A stretch of 64,000 bases of DNA. Source: Saccharomycopsis fibuligera x Saccharomycopsis cf. fibuligera (lineage: Eukaryota > Ascomycota > Saccharomycetes > Ascoideales > Saccharomycopsidaceae). The translations under genes were made by a program, and so were the position numbers. Numbering within the stretch: position 1 is the stretch's first letter; the number at the start of each line of letters is the position of its first letter. The stretch spans positions 620,001 through 684,000 of the forward strand of contig CP012818.1 of the NCBI GenBank assembly GCA_001936135.1, in the 5' to 3' direction. Below, one piece after another: positions 1 through 11,161 of the stretch. The notes under the pieces are model-generated. The model searched no databases. It was given only the letters and a program-made list of their open reading frames with translations, and was not told where the DNA came from.

Positions 1-157
1 AATTTCGTTCATGTCTTGAGCATTAACATTAATGATTTAGTTCAGTAGTTAAAATTTTTCTGAAACAGGTTATTTCGATTTATTGGCAATTAACCCCTTG
101 ACGTTACACACTGTACATGATAGATAAAGTAAGAAAAAAAATCCAAAAGTAAAAATT

Positions 158-230
158 TGGACGAGTTGGGAATCGAACCCAAGACCTCTCCCATGCTAAG
201 GGAGCGCGCTACCAACTACGCCACACGCCC
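158..230 (-). tRNA. tRNA-Ala (AGC)
   Basis: The reverse strand folds as a full 73-nt cloverleaf. The acceptor stem opens GGGCGTG at 230, the anticodon AGC is complementary to GCT at 195-197 inside a CTCCC/GGGAG stem, and the T arm is GGTTCGATTCC-like. It matches the yeast Ala-AGC sequence closely. A short T run just after the 3' end (below 158 on the reverse strand) is a plausible Pol III terminator. No intron. Confidence 0.96.
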
Positions 231-608
231 TTATTCCTTTTTGTTGTGTTTAAAAGAAGATTGATTCTCTACTAAGTATTTTAAACACGTTTGTTATGGT
301 TATTATCGTTATTGATGGGTATGTCGGCTTGTCGTTTCTTCCGCCCATCGCTATATACACAAGTTCAAAGGAACACTTCACCGACCTTTATACAAGATTT
401 TCGACAACTTGAAGGATCCTTCTGACGTTTGTGAACACAAACTGATCAGGAATGCGAACACAATGAAGGAAAATGTTCGCAACACCTTTTTAACTTTTAT
501 AACATGGAGATATTCACTGTCTAAGCTCCGATATACTACTATGGTAGATTGATCCCCAAACCTCTGGTTCTTCTTGGATAAATAAATTCTGACCAGTCCT
601 TAAGTCTG
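231..608. other. Gene-free stretch upstream of tRNA-Ala
   Basis: AT-rich sequence with no open reading frame of note. It lies immediately upstream of the tRNA 5' end, where yeast Ty3- and Ty1-type elements tend to insert. I see no intact terminal repeat here, only the edge of the LTR-like copy that begins near 609. Confidence 0.5.
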
Positions 609-877
609 TATTCTTCCTTGACGATCATTGATCTCTATACCAATAAACCTAAATGAAATAAAATAACACGTCGTACAGAATAAGTTTATGGACCTTTTAT
701 CACAAAACAGGATTCGCGTATCTAGTACTATTAATCGTGAATCACTAATATGTTTTGCATTCAGTCTGATTAGTATTTATATATGGTCCAACTCAATATT
801 TTTATTATATTTATTATTAGTTAGTTATATTTGAAATACAAGGCTTTTACATCCAAAAATATGAACCCTAAGATGTC
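609..877 (+). repeat. LTR-like dispersed repeat, copy 1 (diverged)
   Basis: About 270 bp that align by eye with 2395-2673. Shared blocks include a CTATACCAA-AAACCT block near the start, a CCAATATTTTTATAT-like block, and the right edge AATACAAGGCTTT-ACATCCAA followed by ATGAACCCT. The TATA-like centre, the position beside tRNA genes and the ATG just after the right edge suggest a decayed LTR with the start of an internal region. The family is not certain and no protein domain survives. Confidence 0.55.
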
Positions 878-1037
878 AGTATTCCGTAATAAACTGACAA
901 CAACACATATCAGTATTGAGTATTAGTAGAAGTAAATATGCTTTCTGCAGCTGCATAGAAGATTCTGAATAAGATCATTGCGTGACTGTATCTCTCGATC
1001 TATTTAATTAGCATAAGGCAAGAATTAATAATAAAGT

Positions 1038-1310
1038 GCGAGTTCCGAGATAGTGGAGTTCCTGAACTACGCTGGCTCGGAACTCCACCTCTTTCAAGAA
1101 ATATAAAAGAAACTATCCTCGTCTCTATGACTTATATGTACTGTTTAAGAATAATCCTAAGCGAAGTCATCGTCCTTCTATTACTTAATGTATTAATTTT
1201 GGTTATCTTCTTTTTATTATTATCATATATCCTACTAGTTAATTCTAGCCACAACAATGAATCCCTAAACCTTTTCACGTCTCAATTTAGATTCATCTAA
1301 CCACTCATAA
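1038..1310 (+). mobile_element. Decayed Ty3/gypsy-type LTR and gag start
   Basis: Fossil related to the element at the right end of the window. The stretch around 1240-1300 matches the 59470-59520 region (CTAG-CACAAC-ATGAATCC, then AAACCTTTTCACGTCT), which is the junction of leader and gag start. The part upstream shares GCGAAGT-ATC and TCTTCTTT blocks with that element's LTR. The copy is strongly diverged and broken in many places, so it is old compared with the right-end element. Confidence 0.6.
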
Positions 1311-2239
1311 TTACCTACCAAAATAGAATTCAGTAGTTCAGTAGGAAATAACACTATATAAAAAAACAGTGTTCAGATATATCAATCCAAAAAGGAACAG
1401 GAAACTTTAAAAGTTGGGTCGTCTTGCCATTATACTATAGTCTGATGTTTTTAGTGGCCTTGGGTACAATTGAGGGTTGGTATTTTACCCGGCCTAATGC
1501 CTTTAAAGACTTTTTACATGTGCGTATTCGGAAAAAAATACTTTTAGCTCGCAAATTTAAAGTGTAAAAAAAATTTTCTTTCATTCCTTTGATTCACCTT
1601 ATTTTCCTTTTTCTTCTTCTTCAGCTTTATAAAAAAAGCAGGAGAACTACTATCTTCTATTATCAAATTTTTGGATTTGGTAAAGGGAGGGCAAGTCCAC
1701 CAAAATTAATGGTGTCGCTTTTCGTGGTATTTCTGCAAGAACAAATACTTGGTTTGAGTCCGTTATTAGCTTTTTTACACTGATAATGGATATAGAAATA
1801 GTGCACATTCCATCTCATAATTTAGCGATTTATCAGTAGAATTTTTCATTTGTCAATATCTTGGTTACAATGGAAGATGTGTGAATAAGTTGTATATCAG
1901 TAGGGCTTACTGAATAATGTAAGGCTAGATGTCACTCAATAGAACTACAATGTTTTGCAGTTAGCGCTACTCGTGAAGAGTCAAGCATCACTTCTGATGT
2001 TACACAAACGAAGATGTAAAAATATTAATACACATCAATGGTACAGATAGATGCGTTGACAAACCTTTGTTGCAATGCCAAGCATCTAAATCGATTCAAT
2101 AACAAAAAGTTCTGTTAGAAGAACACTGTGTTATAGTGCCGCACATATAACAATAATAATACAAATATAGCAAAATAAAAGCGTGTGTTAAGACCAGCAC
2201 ATAGTAAAGATATCATCTATCGATAGATAGAAAAATAAA
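1311..2239. other. Gene-free AT-rich stretch upstream of tRNA-Asn
   Basis: No supported gene. The longest open stretch (1589-1783) is low-complexity and has no recognisable domain. The region is probably further decayed repeat sequence between two tRNA genes, but I could not assign a family. Confidence 0.4.
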
Positions 2240-2313
2240 CGACCTCGGAGAGGGTCGAACTCTCGATCTTGCGATTAACAGTCGCACGCCTTAACCAACT
2301 TGGCCACGAAGTC
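2240..2313 (-). tRNA. tRNA-Asn (GTT)
   Basis: A 74-nt cloverleaf on the reverse strand. It begins GACTTCGTGGCC at 2313, has the D-loop GTTGGTTAAGGC, and its anticodon GTT is complementary to AAC at 2277-2279 in a GCGAC/GTCGC-type stem. The T arm is GAGAGTTCGACCCTCTC. It matches yeast Asn-GTT well. A T5 run follows the 3' end. No intron. Confidence 0.96.
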
Positions 2314-2394
2314 AGCTGTTAAAGTTACTTTTACAATAATGTAGTGTGACATGTATATTCTCTAATATAATGAGTTAAAGTTTTAGGAAGAAAA

Positions 2395-2800
2395 GTTCAT
2401 TCCTGACGAATATTGACGAACATTGAGTTCTATACCAACAAACCTGAATACAGTTAACCAATATTTATTACTGAATAACTTCGCGGATCTTTTATCTTGG
2501 TGCAAGTTACACGTATTTATTACTGGTAATATCGAATCAATAACATGTTTTGTATTCTGACTGATTATTATTTAAAGAGGGTCTAACCCAATATTTTTAT
2601 ATATTTATTATTAGTCAGTTAGATTCGAAATACAAGGCTTTAACATCCAAGAACTATGAACCCTGAGATGGTCACTGAAAAAGAATGTCTAGAATTTTGG
2701 CAAATGCTAAACAAGCAAACATTTGAACATCCTGAATGCTTCAAGAATATTCACACGTTCCACCTGGGAATCGAAAAGTTCAAATTCCAAGGTTAGAATG
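2395..2800 (+). repeat. LTR-like dispersed repeat, copy 2, with short coding remnant
   Basis: 2395-2673 is the second copy of the repeat at 609-877. Past its right edge the two copies stop matching. Here a short open stretch (2656-2796, opening MNPEMVTEKE) continues, which may be the first codons of a retroelement gag. Sequence after it (TATAAATAAGC near 2806) again looks promoter- or LTR-like. Treated as an old retroelement fossil of unassigned family. Confidence 0.5.
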
Positions 2801-3391
2801 CTATATAAATAAGCTTATATTCTCTATCATTTATATATAGTTAATAAATCAATCTTGTTTGTGAGAAAAAAACTCAATCCACAATCCAATTTTCACCCAT
2901 ATAAGTTTTCCCTATAGAATGGTTACTGAAATATACTGCATACACAACACAGATAAGTTCATAATATTGTATTTTACATAATTTATATGTAGTTGAAATA
3001 TTGAACTTGTGTACGAAAAATAAAAGTTTAGAAGATTTCTAACGCTAATGTCTACAAAAAATAAGAAATTGAGTTTTTTTTATAGAATCATAATATAACA
3101 CCAACCTTCAAGTGAACTCCACAACATCAGCGAAGAAGAGTTCTTACTTTTGACTGTCATTTTGTAAGGCGTTACTGTGACACTTCATAAATGCACAACA
3201 ATACCATGGTTACAGGGCTCCCAACATGGCGGCGGAGGCGGCTCTGACGATGCCGGCAAGCCGCTGCGGTTAGCGTTGCCCCTATTGCACCCGCACTATA
3301 AACGTTGAGCGGAAAACGAAAAACGAAAAAACAGAAAAAAAAACAGAAAATACAGAAACGAAATACAGAAACGAAATACAGAAACAGACCA

Positions 3392-3508
<117 letters not shown>

Positions 3509-3764
3509 TAACGACAACAAGAAGTACTAAAACAACAACAAGTACAACAATCTCAGTCACTTTAAATCTGGACAACAGTGCTAAACATTATTTCCACGGT
3601 ATTGTGTTCTGATAGTTGTTTGTTACAGTATAATAATCTCTGCATTTTCTGGCGTTTATCGTTTTCAGCACCTGCTTCTCGTCTGTCGGAATTTGCAAAT
3701 TACAAAACACTTTTGTTTTGTAACAGCCCGTTAACTATAAGATCTTATTTACAAACAGTGCATC

Positions 3765-6700
3765 ATGTCAAACGAAGAAAGGGCAGTTTTTGCATCTTCT
3801 ATCTTAGTTGAGAGGCCTCCATCTGAAGCTGCTAATGTTTTTCTTTCGAGATTGTTAGAGTCAAAGGGACTCAACAACCAAATTGGCTCGTTTTTGTTTG
3901 ATTACATGATGATAAATAGACACTATGCGAACAAATTGAAGAAAATTTACGAAACCAAAGGCAAAAGTTTGAACCAGTCCATTGACCAGTATATCAAGAA
4001 GGAGGCAAAGCATGATCCAAAATATCAGAACGCTACTGTCTTGAGCAATGACCACTTAGGTGATTTTGGGGTTTTATGGAATGGTATTTTAGAAGATATA
4101 CAGGAAGAAGTTTACATTTCTGAGACTTTTTGTAACAACATGGAAAAACAACTTATTAGCCCATTAAAGAAATGTTTTGATATTAGCAAAAACAAAAAGT
4201 ACAACAACATGTTGAATTCAATTTTGGAGTTGTCAAAAACCGCCGAGTCTGTCAATTTGGAATCACCGGAAGATATGGAAAACGAAAATCCAGCCGCTGT
4301 CGGCGGTAACGACCACAAATTTGGTTTGGGTATTAAACACGGCCATAAAACTTCTCCATCTCACTTGACTAACAACGAGTGGGCCCTTAAGTCACCGGAA
4401 ACTAGTGAAAATTTTGAAAATTTTGAATACAATAGATTGTTGTTTTTGAAAGACGCATTCATCTCTTTTCAAAACAATTTGAACTTCAAATACAACGAAA
4501 ATTTAAAGCACAACGAAAATTTATTCAGTGTTTTGGTTGGATTCAATCCTGATGACGAAATCGCAAGATTTGCCAAACAAGAATCGTCATCCTCGCTGCA
4601 AAAACCTTTACCTCCTGTAGGCAATATAACCAAAAGATCTTTAGCAAAGGCCAAAGATACAAATATGTCAAACGGTTCTGAAGACAAGCTTCACCTTGAA
4701 AATGGTTCATCTGCCAACAACAGACAAGAACCAGTGGCAAAAGGCAAAGAGAACCGCAATTTATCATCTCTTTCTAACCATGACCCAGTTGGTGTCCCAG
4801 AATTGGAAACCGCTATTGCCGCTGGTGGAGCTGCAATTGTTGGCACTGATAATGCTACTGCTGCCAAAGGTGCCAGTAATAGCAAGTCTTTTACCAATAA
4901 TGACTTGCCAATACTTCCTCCACAATTACAATCTCAAAAATCAAATCCATCAACTATCAATAGCCAGGGCGAAAACAAAAAGCGCGGTGGCTTGAGATCT
5001 AAAGTTGGAACGTTGTTTGGCAGAAGAAAGACTAAGAATCGTCACGATTCAATCACTTCAGAATCTATTTCTGAAGATCCTCATAACTTCAGCACATTTG
5101 CCTCTCAACAATCTCGTCCCGAATCTGCTCATTTTAATGACCGCCAATCTTCGGTTCCAAGAGATCCTAAAGCATCACAAATGAAGAACGAACTGGTAGC
5201 TGAAAAGAATACCAGTGGAGCAGCTGATAAGGAAGATGATGCTCAAATTGCTGTCTTAGGTGATAAAACTATCAATCCAAGATCTAGTTTTGTTTTTAAT
5301 AATGATGTGCAAAAAGACACTACTAGTGGCCCAGAGATTAGAAGTCCAGAAAAAGAGATTGATACAGGTGCCCCAAATGGAAGGGAAAGTTCATTGTCGA
5401 TTAACCAAAGACCATTGGTTCCAAATGTTAAGTCTTCTAGTAACACGTCTATTTCAAAGGCAAATATAAGTGGCGCCAGTACGGATGATCTTCATAAGTC
5501 TAATCGCAACTCTGTATTGCCACCACCGCCACCGCCAACAAGAAAAACGTTCAATGAGTCTGGTACCTCTGTCACCGGTAGCTCCACTGAAGCAAAATCG
5601 GATCGTTCCGGGAAAAAGGATAGACGTGATATTCAATCTAAGTTGTTCACAAATTTGACCACTGCAGACATAATGGATCAACATGGTGGCGACAACAATC
5701 AAGAAAGGTTATCTTATATTGGTGAAGAACAAGCAGTTTTACCACCTTTACCTAAGAATGCAAGTTATTCAATTAGTGAAGCAAGTAAAAAACATTTTTC
5801 CGACAATAATTCTATTGGAAGCGGTGTTGCGGGTGTAGGTTCTATTGGCGCATTTGGTCACGCTCATGACAATATTAGCGCAACCTCTCTACCTCATTCA
5901 TATTTGACCAGCACCAAAACAGGAAATAAGTTTGTTCACCCAGATTTGAACAGTAGTGGACTTAATGCCAGTATATCTGAGCTGATAAAAGTGTCTTTGA
6001 GAGATGGTGAAACTGAAAGCTGTCAAATTTTTGGTGAAATTGCTTTGACATACGTAAAGCCACCATTAACACAGCTTCCATATAAAGGTTACTTGAAATT
6101 AGTTGATAACGAGTCAATAATTGAGAAATTAATACCTAACAGCTCTTTTATTGAAACTTTAGAAAGTGAATCAACTCCTACTGATAAGCTTTTTTCTATC
6201 AATCCTTCTCAAATAAGTTCAAGAACTTTGGGAGGACTAAAATACTTGGTTAGTAACGCGGACTCTCCAATTATAATTTTGCCCGTTTGGAGACTTGAAG
6301 ATCACCAAGCAAGTTGTATGCTTACAATCAAATTGAGCGATAAGGTTCTCAACAGGTTGGCTCATGATAATTCTGATGAGTTGATCAAGTTGGAAAACTT
6401 TTTAATATCCGTGGCGTTAGAAGAAGGACCAGAAGTTAAATCAGCAATGTCAAGACCATCTGGTACTTTCAACAAAGAAAAGAGAAGAATTACATGGAGG
6501 TATACTGAACCGTTAGTATTGAGCAGAAGTAAACCAGAAGAGAAAATCGTTGCTAGATTCCTTACTGTGGGTAAAGCACAAGAATCTAAAAAAGGTGCTC
6601 TTGCTAAGTTTTTGATACCGAATAATTTTGGAGGTAAATTTGTGGTTTCTGATGTTCAGTTGAAATACAGTGGTGTTGAAAGTAACATTATCCAAGGTGA

Positions 6701-6782
6701 TTCAGTTAGCGGCACCAAATGGGAAGATGTTAACACAGTGAAGACTTTTAATACCAATGTATATACTGCTCGTTCAATTTGA
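3765..6782 (+). CDS. SYP1: Syp1, F-BAR/muniscin endocytic adaptor
   Basis: 1005 residues. Syp1 is an early-arriving endocytic adaptor that bends membrane through an F-BAR domain, binds cargo through a C-terminal mu-homology domain, and also influences septins and polarity. Seen here: an N-terminal helical F-BAR region (about 1-270) resembling S. cerevisiae Syp1; a long low-complexity Ser/Asn-rich linker with a proline stretch near 584-591; and a C-terminal mu-homology domain from about 728, opening with NASISE and containing DGETESCQIFGEIALTY. The start is the first ATG that keeps the whole F-BAR. The family assignment is firm; the individual roles are taken from the yeast orthologue. It is followed at once by a long T tract and then 1.3 kb without genes. 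Confidence 0.93.
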   Translation: MSNEERAVFASSILVERPPSEAANVFLSRLLESKGLNNQIGSFLFDYMMINRHYANKLKKIYETKGKSLNQSIDQYIKKEAKHDPKYQNATVLSNDHLGDFGVLWNGILEDIQEEVYISETFCNNMEKQLISPLKKCFDISKNKKYNNMLNSILELSKTAESVNLESPEDMENENPAAVGGNDHKFGLGIKHGHKTSPSHLTNNEWALKSPETSENFENFEYNRLLFLKDAFISFQNNLNFKYNENLKHNENLFSVLVGFNPDDEIARFAKQESSSSLQKPLPPVGNITKRSLAKAKDTNMSNGSEDKLHLENGSSANNRQEPVAKGKENRNLSSLSNHDPVGVPELETAIAAGGAAIVGTDNATAAKGASNSKSFTNNDLPILPPQLQSQKSNPSTINSQGENKKRGGLRSKVGTLFGRRKTKNRHDSITSESISEDPHNFSTFASQQSRPESAHFNDRQSSVPRDPKASQMKNELVAEKNTSGAADKEDDAQIAVLGDKTINPRSSFVFNNDVQKDTTSGPEIRSPEKEIDTGAPNGRESSLSINQRPLVPNVKSSSNTSISKANISGASTDDLHKSNRNSVLPPPPPPTRKTFNESGTSVTGSSTEAKSDRSGKKDRRDIQSKLFTNLTTADIMDQHGGDNNQERLSYIGEEQAVLPPLPKNASYSISEASKKHFSDNNSIGSGVAGVGSIGAFGHAHDNISATSLPHSYLTSTKTGNKFVHPDLNSSGLNASISELIKVSLRDGETESCQIFGEIALTYVKPPLTQLPYKGYLKLVDNESIIEKLIPNSSFIETLESESTPTDKLFSINPSQISSRTLGGLKYLVSNADSPIIILPVWRLEDHQASCMLTIKLSDKVLNRLAHDNSDELIKLENFLISVALEEGPEVKSAMSRPSGTFNKEKRRITWRYTEPLVLSRSKPEEKIVARFLTVGKAQESKKGALAKFLIPNNFGGKFVVSDVQLKYSGVESNIIQGDSVSGTKWEDVNTVKTFNTNVYTARSI

Positions 6783-6836
6783 ATTTAGTCCCCGAGAGCG
6801 TCTTTTTATCTTTTGCTTTATTGATTTCTAGTTGTT

Positions 6837-6837
<1 letters not shown>

Positions 6838-6876
<39 letters not shown>
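6838..6876 (+). repeat. T39 homopolymer downstream of SYP1
   Basis: Uninterrupted run of about 39 T beginning some 55 bp after the SYP1 stop codon. It probably lies in the 3' UTR or terminator region. Confidence 0.9.
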
Positions 6877-6881
<5 letters not shown>

Positions 6882-8086
6882 CGACATGGTAATAAATAGG
6901 CCATATTTTTTGTGTTACTGATACTTGAATTTTTTACTATCTTTTTATTTAAGTTTTCTTCTTTTTAATTTTTTTTATTAGAAGATAGAATATCTTCTTT
7001 TGTTTTATTTTCTTTTTTTGTTACAATGTTTTCTAGCAGCACCTTAACTATATCCACTTGTTTCAGTATTTAATAAAATTTTTTGCTTTGTTATTATATG
7101 TTCCGCTATTGTTCTTCGATTTTACCATTTTACTTCCCAAAAAAGTAGAAAGTAATCTGTCGCGTTTCGGCTATCAAGCCCGGTCCAGGATTGTAATCAT
7201 TAGCTGGCTCATCCAGATTAATGAATGATCTTTTGCTGGAACTGCTTTGTTTACCTTTTTCTTAATTTAGACATTGTTTGTTTTACTTTTTTGACGCGTC
7301 GTGGCGCTCGACTCCTTTAAATTTCCGCACCGCAGCCATCCGCATTCTGCATTTTGCCTTCCGGCAGAGGTCAGAAACTTGCCCGATAATCCGAGGGGGA
7401 TTGATTAGAATAATTATCAGGTACCGTTTAAACCGAGGCAGACAGGAATTGAAAAATGATGACAACATTCCGAAAAACTCAGTGCAGATTGGTGCAGGAG
7501 CAGTTCGAATAAGTGTGACTTTGTGTCCGGGTACCCTCATGTAATGCCCTCGGAATGAGGTGGGCGGTGGGATCGCCGGCAGGCACAGCGATTTGTTTAT
7601 TATTTGCGCCGCTGGCAGAAAAACCCCCAAAACGTTGAAGCAAAATCGGAAGAGAACGAAAAAAAAAGATAGAAAGACAGGTTTGGTGATATACAAGTTA
7701 CTGGCAGGGTGTGTTGAGTTGAGTTCCGAAGTGTCGTTGTACCTACAGCATATAATCAAAAAATAACAATAATAAATACCATTTATAACAAAATAAAGTC
7801 CTCAAGAATTTTAGGTTAACATTTATAAGGGACTTATTCCTGGCTATTAATCTCTAAACTTCCAATCCCCTCATAAGTATTACCCAAAGTCAAGGAACAG
7901 CATAGAATATAAAAACAAAAGACCAAGGGATATATCATTATAAACAATAAATTTTCGAACCATAACAACAACAAAACAATATTTGTTTTGTTGATTATCT
8001 TTTTATCTCACAACTGTATTGCTAAATTTATTTATTTCTTTTGCTTTTAGCTATCATTTCATAAAGAGTTTGCCGGTCCTGACGCG
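6877..8086. other. SYP1-SWE1 intergenic region with a GC-richer core
   Basis: No supported gene. About 7120-7700 is clearly richer in GC than its surroundings and is open in several frames on both strands, which is what GC-rich noncoding DNA does. The longest (7283-7759, reverse) has no recognisable domain. The region should contain the SWE1 promoter. Confidence 0.6.
7294..7299 (+). promoter_or_regulatory. MCB-type ACGCGT box upstream of SWE1
   Basis: A perfect ACGCGT palindrome within TTGACGCGTCG. MCB boxes bind the MBF/SBF family G1/S factors, and yeast SWE1 is transcribed at G1/S. It lies about 790 bp before the start codon, which is far, so its role is only suggested. Confidence 0.35.
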
Positions 8087-8212
8087 ATGAGTTCACGAAA
8101 TTATAGTAACAGTCTCAACAATAATATCAGCAACAACAAAAATAACAACAACAGCAACAACAACAGCAACAACAATAACAACAACAACAACAATAACAAC
8201 AACAACAACAAT

Positions 8213-8248
<36 letters not shown>

Positions 8249-11161
8249 AATAATAATAATAATAACAACAACAAACACAAGCTTAAAAGAAGTATAGGTC
8301 TTTTAAACCTTTCTCTAAATGAACAGCTTAATAGTCAAGAAAAAAGCAAATGGGATAATAGCCCGGAAAATAGCAGCAGCAGCAAAAGCATAGATCCTGG
8401 TACCATTGTTCCTCGCAAAAGAGTGGCACCAAAAAGGGCATACTCAATTTCTCCTAACGTCGCAACTGCTAATTCCAACAAACATTTCAAATTTTCACAT
8501 TCACAATTTAGAAGAGCCCGCAGTGATATATATACAAACAATAATATTGAAAATGATGTGAGAAATTGGTCACCATTTAAAGACGAGGACAATGCAAGCG
8601 ATACTGACGCTGATTCTACACCGTCCAGACAAGCCAATTCCATATTCTCAACGATACGAAAGGTTCCAGATGGTAATAGTATTGCCGCTCATTTGGAAGC
8701 CAATACATCATTTATATCAGCATACGATATGGATCCATCAATAAAGGCCACGAGAAGTTTTGGCCACAAGAAAGATGAGTCTAATTCAACAATTAAGTTG
8801 GTGGGAGTCAGCAAAAATGATTTGTCAGTGCCACCAAAGGAATCGCAATTTAAGTTTACGTTTAGCGCAAATAGTAATAGTAGTGATAGCTTACTGGCAG
8901 ACACGCATAAGACAAAGAAGTTCTCCAATAGTATATTTCAACTGAATTCAACGAATAGCAATAGAAAAGATTTATTTACCAAAGTGCGACGCAGCTCAGA
9001 AAACTTAAATAAGAATCTTGACAATACTCAAAATGAGGAAACCACAACACCAATATTTAGTTTTAAAAATGTTAACAACGGAAATGGCAATGAAAATGAC
9101 AACGGAAATGACAATGATTCGATGAATAATAGTAAGAGAAAATTCAATGGCCGAACCAATAATACGCGGCTGAACAAAGGACTTTCTCATTCCTATAAGT
9201 TTGTTAAACCACTTCAGACTGCATTTATGTCCTCTGGTTTAATGTCAAAGAAAAACAGCTTATTTAGCAGCAGTTCCACTCCATTGAAAGTGCCTGACTC
9301 GCCATTTATTCAAAATAAAAATAACAAATTGTTTTTCAACAATGAAGCTTCCAACTATAGCCATAATAACGTAACTCACCAGCCTGGTGCTGGTGCTTCA
9401 GTGATAAACAGGGGTTATCCAGTATTTAGATCAACGAAACCAATGCCCGATACGCCTTGCAAAAATAGTTACTCACTCGATTCTTCAAAGCTAATGACTG
9501 TGGAAAAACCAAGATCTAGGCTTAGCACTTATGTTTCCTACAATAATGATAATAATGACATATTTGGCTCAACCAAAAGCAACAAGATAGTGATGGATAG
9601 CGAGAGAGAAAATGAAGTAATAGATAGTATTGATTCAGAAATGATCCTAGATTCCCCAAGTTTTGACAAAAAATCATTAGAACTAAATTTCTCCCCAGCT
9701 CAGTCCAACTCTTCAAGGATTCCATCACCAAACTTCAACTTGAAAAAATCTTCAAGATTTTTGAAGTTTTCTAATGAGTATTCTCCTAGTTCGTCATCAT
9801 CACCAAGCAATAAAAAGATGGAGATTGATAATTCTCCGTCATCCATAGATAAGATCCTTTCTCCCTCAAGAACGCCATCTAATACTAAGATAAAGGACAA
9901 GCTTAAATCAGTGTCAAAAACTTTTGGTACTGCACCTTTATCAGATACTCCTCTCAATTTGCATAAAGGATCTCATACTGCTAATGAATTGTTCAATTTG
10001 CACGTAAATGCCAGCGACGACTCTATTAATAACGGAAGAAGCTTTGCCTCTCAAGAAAGAAGGAGAAAACGCAAAAATGGAAACAGTGGCAATAATAACA
10101 ATAATAGTAATACTAGTAGTAGCAGTAATACCAGTATCAATGACAAGAGCAGTACCAATTTCAACATAACGACCGAAACTAGTGTGAACAATATGAGTCC
10201 AAGCAACTGGCTTGCTAATTCTCCATCAATAAAAAACAACACATATATTTCAATGGCTAAAAAAAGTGGAGGCAGCTCCACTCTGTTGGTGAGATCGCCA
10301 AATTTCAAATCAATAAATAACTTGGCCGACGCTGTTTCTCCAAAAAGCGCCAGTATCAATACAAATTTCAATAGCGGCTCAGCTTCTACTGGCACAGCAG
10401 TCATTGAGAACAATACTAGTGCCAAAAAATCCTCTAGTGTCTTTAAGAAGACGAGCTTATTTGGCTCTTCTGTAACTAATCAATCTACTGCACCTTTCAG
10501 TTATTCAAACTCAAATAGTGGGAATATGTTCAGTAAACCCAGTGCTAATGATGTGTTTGATTTCGAGTTGGCTTCAGAGCGTGACAGAAATAGTTTAGGC
10601 TTTCAGGAAGGTCATCCATTGGATGACATGGATGAAGATTATGACGATTTGATGAAAACAGATTACGACAATTATTATATAACGACCCCAACTAAAGCAT
10701 CTTTTTCGAAATTTAGAGGCAATTCTTTAATAAAAGAAAAACATTATAATAGCAATGAATCTAACAGGGGAAACAACAACAGCAACAATGATGATACCAT
10801 TAAACTATCTAATCAAGTATTGTCTATGACCAATGATAGAGCATTTAATCAAGGAAATGCCCCGGGGGGACTTACTGAGATAAAAACCAACATAAAAGGA
10901 CTTTCTAAAACAGACCTTGTTACTCCGGTGGAAACAGCAGGGCCATATAAATCTTTTGCATTTGGAAACAGTAGTGGCACTGTTACCAATGGCAAGACCA
11001 AAACTGGAATAGTACTTAGAACACCAAACAGTTCATCAGTGAACTTGAATAATGAAGCATCTACTGTCACCCCAACGGTCGTTTTTACAAAGATATCACA
11101 ACTACTGAGAATGAGGAAATTGAAGGTATACCAATATTTGATCCTCTTAATAGTGAAGTGA
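8087..11161 (+). CDS. SWE1: Swe1 (Wee1 kinase), N-terminal regulatory part
   Basis: First part of a Wee1-type kinase gene that continues in another frame at 11158-12987. This section codes for about 1000 residues of Ser/Asn-rich, mostly disordered sequence with a long Asn tract near the start and many Ser-Pro/Thr-Pro sites, as expected of the regulatory N-terminus of fungal Swe1 (target of Cdk, polo and Hsl1-type regulation). The start is the ATG at 8087. The frame ends about 60 bp after the last convincing coding sequence (TPTVVFT). The kinase frame is open back to about 11056, so a single-base shift between 11056 and 11158 would join both parts. A T5 run at 11082-11086 is the obvious candidate for a missing base in the assembly. 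I treat both parts as one gene. Confidence 0.85.
8131..8277 (+). repeat. (AAC/AAT)n tract coding polyasparagine in SWE1
   Basis: Long run of AAC and AAT codons with a few AGC, coding an Asn tract within the first 65 residues of Swe1. The mix of AAC and AAT suggests it is older or more selected than a pure microsatellite. Confidence 0.9.

Noticed and set aside
7283-7759. 158-codon reverse open frame in the SYP1-SWE1 gap
   Set aside because: GC-rich noncoding DNA is open in several frames; no domain or codon bias.
11082-11100. Programmed -1 frameshift in SWE1
   Set aside because: No slippery heptamer in the correct frame and no clear downstream stem; a sequence error or simple mutation is more likely.
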